A stretch of DNA of 64,000 nt from Phycisphaerales bacterium (GTDB lineage Bacteria > Planctomycetota > Phycisphaerae > UBA1845 > UTPLA1), in contig JACKHI010000001.1 in NCBI GenBank assembly GCA_020639075.1, forward strand, positions 2,790,001 to 2,854,000. The letters run 5' to 3'. This document shows positions 61,634-64,000 of this stretch, in pieces (within the stretch, counting starts at the first letter, position 1; the number at the start of each line of letters is the position of its first letter). Both the position numbers and the translations under genes were made by a program. Below the pieces are notes generated by a model. It was not told where the DNA came from, searched no databases, and saw nothing but the letters and a program-made list of their open reading frames with translations.

Positions 61634-62368
61634 CTATTCGCGCACGAGCATCGAGATCTGCTTTTCGGGCAGCTGTGCGGCCGGATCGTTCCGGCTGAGC
61701 ATCTTCAGGTTCAAGCCGCCGGCAGCGTCGATCGACACTTCCCAGACTTGCCCGGTCGTCATCAGAACGGAAGGCGCTTCGAATTGGGCGACGCGAACGC
61801 CGTACTCCTTCGCCAGCGCTTCGTCTTCCGAGAGTGCAAGGAACCGATCCCAGATGTTCTTGTGCAGCGCCAACTGCGACGGCGTCGCCGAGGCGTACGA
61901 GGGCGCCGATCGATCCAGCGCCACGCCTGCACGCGGCGCCTGGTAATCGCCGAACGCACGGCGGAACAGCGCGAGGTTCGTCTCGCGATTCTCCGCCGCC
62001 CCGCCGATCAGGTCGTAGTCGAACTTGAGCACCTGCGCTTCGAAGTACACCTGGTTGCCGAGCACCTCGATCAGTTCCGGCGGCCCCAGCGTTCCATCAG
62101 GTCCGATCTGCTGCCATCGAAGCACAGTGACGGGCATGTTCGCAGCATCGACGCGCTGCTCCATCACGTTCACCTGCGCGACGCGATGCGATGCCTGGAT
62201 CCGCTCAGCATAGAGCTTCAGCTCCGCCATCTCGCGCTCGAGATCGCCGATCTTCGCTTCCAGTCGACGAATCTTGATCGACGAGAGCTGGTCGGACGCC
62301 ACAAACGCCAACGCAAGCAACATGGCGCTGCCGACCGTCAACTTGACCCAACGAAAACGAAGCATCAT
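61634..62368 (-). CDS. Membrane-anchored coiled-coil protein, unknown
   Basis: 244 residues. One membrane helix (about 9-25) leads into a coiled coil (IKIRRLEAKIGDLEREMAEL and on to about 70), then a mostly beta domain (about 75-244) with LRWQQIGPDGTLGPPELIEV and VYFEAQVLKFDY. No enzyme motif was recognised. It would face the periplasm. It is convergent with the DUF983 gene. The function is unknown. Confidence 0.65.
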   Translation of the reverse strand: MMLRFRWVKLTVGSAMLLALAFVASDQLSSIKIRRLEAKIGDLEREMAELKLYAERIQASHRVAQVNVMEQRVDAANMPVTVLRWQQIGPDGTLGPPELIEVLGNQVYFEAQVLKFDYDLIGGAAENRETNLALFRRAFGDYQAPRAGVALDRSAPSYASATPSQLALHKNIWDRFLALSEDEALAKEYGVRVAQFEAPSVLMTTGQVWEVSIDAAGGLNLKMLSRNDPAAQLPEKQISMLVRE

Positions 62369-62652
62369 ATCCTCTTGCTGGAAAGACCCCTCGGGGCGGC
62401 GCGGGATAGCTGCTGAGCGCGCTACGCCTCCCCCCTCATATCGGGCAGGTGATGCCTGAACTAGTCCCGCATCGGAATCTTAGTACGATACCGGACGTTG
62501 CGAAGTTCTTCACGCCGAGCTATCGGACGATACGGCCGATTTCGCTCGCGACGACGCCCATCACGATGAGAATCGTGGCCCACCCATTCTACGTATACCA
62601 TTGAAAGCGGTCTCAGGAGAGATCATTCCGTACAAACCGAACTGAACAAACG
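62369..62652. other. Gap upstream of the coiled-coil gene, 284 bases
   Basis: No gene was confirmed. On the minus strand a short frame ending at about 62519 reads WATILIVMGVVASEIGRIVR, which looks like a membrane segment, but it has a stop close upstream and only about 20 codons, so it may be a remnant or chance. Confidence 0.35.
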
Positions 62653-64000
62653 CTAATACCGCTGGATGGCCTGCTCGACAAGTTCCTCCGGAATCCCAAG
62701 CTGCTGCGCCTCGCGAAGGTGTTTCCAGGCCTGCTTCTGGTCGCCGAGTTCGAAATAGGCAGTCGCCAGACCGAACGCAACTTGAGCCTGGATTTCCCTC
62801 GGCAGGCGATGGACCTCGGGCGAAAGCTTCTCGTAGCAGTCCACAACGCCCTTCCAGTCCTCCTGGTTCGTCAAGGCGATGCCGAGCTCGAATCGCGCGT
62901 TTGCCAGCCCGAGCATCGTCTTCTCCCGATCCTCCGCCGGTAACCGATCGATGACAAGCAGCGCCTTCTCGTAACTGTCCACCGACGCCTGCCACTCCTG
63001 CAACTCCATCAAAACAAGTCCCAGATTGCTGTACGCGAACACGAAGTCGGATCTCAGCTCGATCGCCCGGCGCAGGTGCTCGGCCGCCGCCGGATAATCT
63101 CCCTCGGCAATCAACGCGGCGCCCAGATTGCAGTGTGCGTGCGGTGAGTTTGGATCCAGCGTCAGCGCGTACGACCAAAGCGAGTTCGAATCGTGCCACG
63201 CGGCCGAGTAGCTCCGGCTGGCGCGAACCAGTGAAAGGCTCGCGACGAGCACAGCCAGAATCACCCCCATCACGCGCATCCGCCGGAGTTCCAACGCACC
63301 GCGCGTAACGATGACGTACAACCCGCCGGCAACCAGCGCCGCCAACGGCACCGACGAGAAATACGAATACCGATCCGCGACGAGCTGTTGCGAAATCTGA
63401 ATGATGCCCAGGTTCGGCACGAGGATCACAACAAACGCCGACATGCCCGCAATGATCGCAGCCGCGCGTCGCCGGAACGCAAATAACGCAACAACGCCGA
63501 CGACCACGAATGCGATCGCGCCGCCGAATCGCGGATCCGCCAGACTGAACGACTTCGGCAGTTCGTAGAACGGACTCAGCCCCGTCGGCACAATCGTCTT
63601 CGCCAGGTAGAACACGACGCCATAGAACGACTGCACGAGCCGATCGGCGAATGGCAAACCGCTCACATCGGCCCCCGGCTGCCAGACTTCCTTCGATGCC
63701 GATGCATGCTTCGCGATGAAGAACGCAACAATGAAGAACGGCGCTTTCTCGCCCAAAATGCGAATGATCCGTTTCCAGACGGAACCCCGATCGTTCTGCA
63801 GCCGCCGCAACGGATAGATGTCAGCAATCAACAACACGGCCGGCAGCGTGATCGCAACCGCCTTGAACAGGACGGCGATGCAATAAACAGCGAACGCCAG
63901 CGCCACAGTCGGCCACGACGATCGCCGATCACCACTCTTTGATTGCCCACGCAAATAAATCAACGCGCTGAGCATTGCGAAGAACACGCCCGGCAGATAG
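62653..64000 (-). CDS. Polytopic membrane protein with TPR tail (TMTC/PMT-like), 5' partial
   Basis: The frame is open to the window edge, so the start lies beyond 64000. About 449 residues are visible. The membrane part has AVAITLPAVLLIADIYPLRR, PTGLSPFYELP and a long helical region, the same family as the protein at 46747-48714. From near 275 on there are four or five TPRs (HAHCNLGAALIAEGDYPAAA is the clearest). Its architecture implies two paralogues in the window of what may be GT-C-type glycosyltransferases with TPR. Confidence 0.82.
   Translation of the reverse strand, partial: YLPGVFFAMLSALIYLRGQSKSGDRRSSWPTVALAFAVYCIAVLFKAVAITLPAVLLIADIYPLRRLQNDRGSVWKRIIRILGEKAPFFIVAFFIAKHASASKEVWQPGADVSGLPFADRLVQSFYGVVFYLAKTIVPTGLSPFYELPKSFSLADPRFGGAIAFVVVGVVALFAFRRRAAAIIAGMSAFVVILVPNLGIIQISQQLVADRYSYFSSVPLAALVAGGLYVIVTRGALELRRMRVMGVILAVLVASLSLVRASRSYSAAWHDSNSLWSYALTLDPNSPHAHCNLGAALIAEGDYPAAAEHLRRAIELRSDFVFAYSNLGLVLMELQEWQASVDSYEKALLVIDRLPAEDREKTMLGLANARFELGIALTNQEDWKGVVDCYEKLSPEVHRLPREIQAQVAFGLATAYFELGDQKQAWKHLREAQQLGIPEELVEQAIQRY

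Overview
The window looks like the chromosome of a planctomycete, most likely class Phycisphaerae. The evidence is indirect but consistent: high GC; many secreted proteins with Ca-binding dockerin-like or thrombospondin type 3 repeats and Cys-rich 'GACC' modules; a CxxCxYDxRGL zinc-ribbon opening typical of that group; small conserved proteins of planctomycete type; weak or absent Shine-Dalgarno sequences at many starts; and gaps full of short palindromic repeats. No tRNA, rRNA or CRISPR array was seen.

Layout. 1-7.4 kb: 3' end of hemW, a DUF4261-like membrane protein, a YbgC-type thioesterase, a peptidoglycan-recycling operon (anmK, a membrane protein, murQ) and an HD-GYP protein. 7.5-13.7 kb: mnmA after a 33-bp tandem repeat, two small membrane proteins, a ribbon-helix-helix/zinc-finger protein, an MFS-acyltransferase fusion and an alpha/beta hydrolase. 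14-18.8 kb: the replication/recombination cluster SRP RNA - dnaX - ybaB - recR, split between dnaX and ybaB by an intact IS4-family insertion sequence. 18.8-22.3 kb: a REP-associated tyrosine transposase (RAYT) between near-identical palindromic repeats, a lipoprotein and two Nudix proteins. 22.9-32.7 kb: a 1615-residue secreted Cys-rich repeat protein, a DUF3299-like protein, a sugar-nucleotide-type dehydratase and an RnfD-like/Sel1 fusion. 32.8-38 kb: an autoregulated-looking ribbon-helix-helix gene pair, a secreted zinc-protease-like protein, two small conserved or lipoprotein genes and a lipase-like lipoprotein. 38-42.4 kb: two secreted heme peroxidases of unrelated folds. 42.7-53.5 kb: two unknown small proteins, a dicarboxylate symporter, surE, a TPR membrane protein, nnrE, an ankyrin protein, a GH20 hexosaminidase and a processive GT2 glycosyltransferase. 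54-64 kb: a P-domain/TSP3 secreted protein, a B12-binding-type radical SAM protein, a BatA/DUF58 pair divergent from clpS, a DUF983 protein and a second TPR membrane protein cut by the window edge.

How it works together. AnmK and MurQ turn anhydro-MurNAc into GlcNAc-6-P, and the cytoplasmic-looking GH20 enzyme may feed the same recycling. SRP RNA, dnaX, ybaB and recR form the arrangement known from Bacillus. dnaX carries a run of nine A in the right phase for programmed slippage to a short gamma-like product. The most unusual content is in the gaps. One set of hairpins has a GGTG head and class-specific stems, and a RAYT gene sits among them. A second set is a structured element with GAA-loop hairpins whose stems differ in sequence but keep pairing; this is a candidate undescribed structured RNA or mobile repeat.
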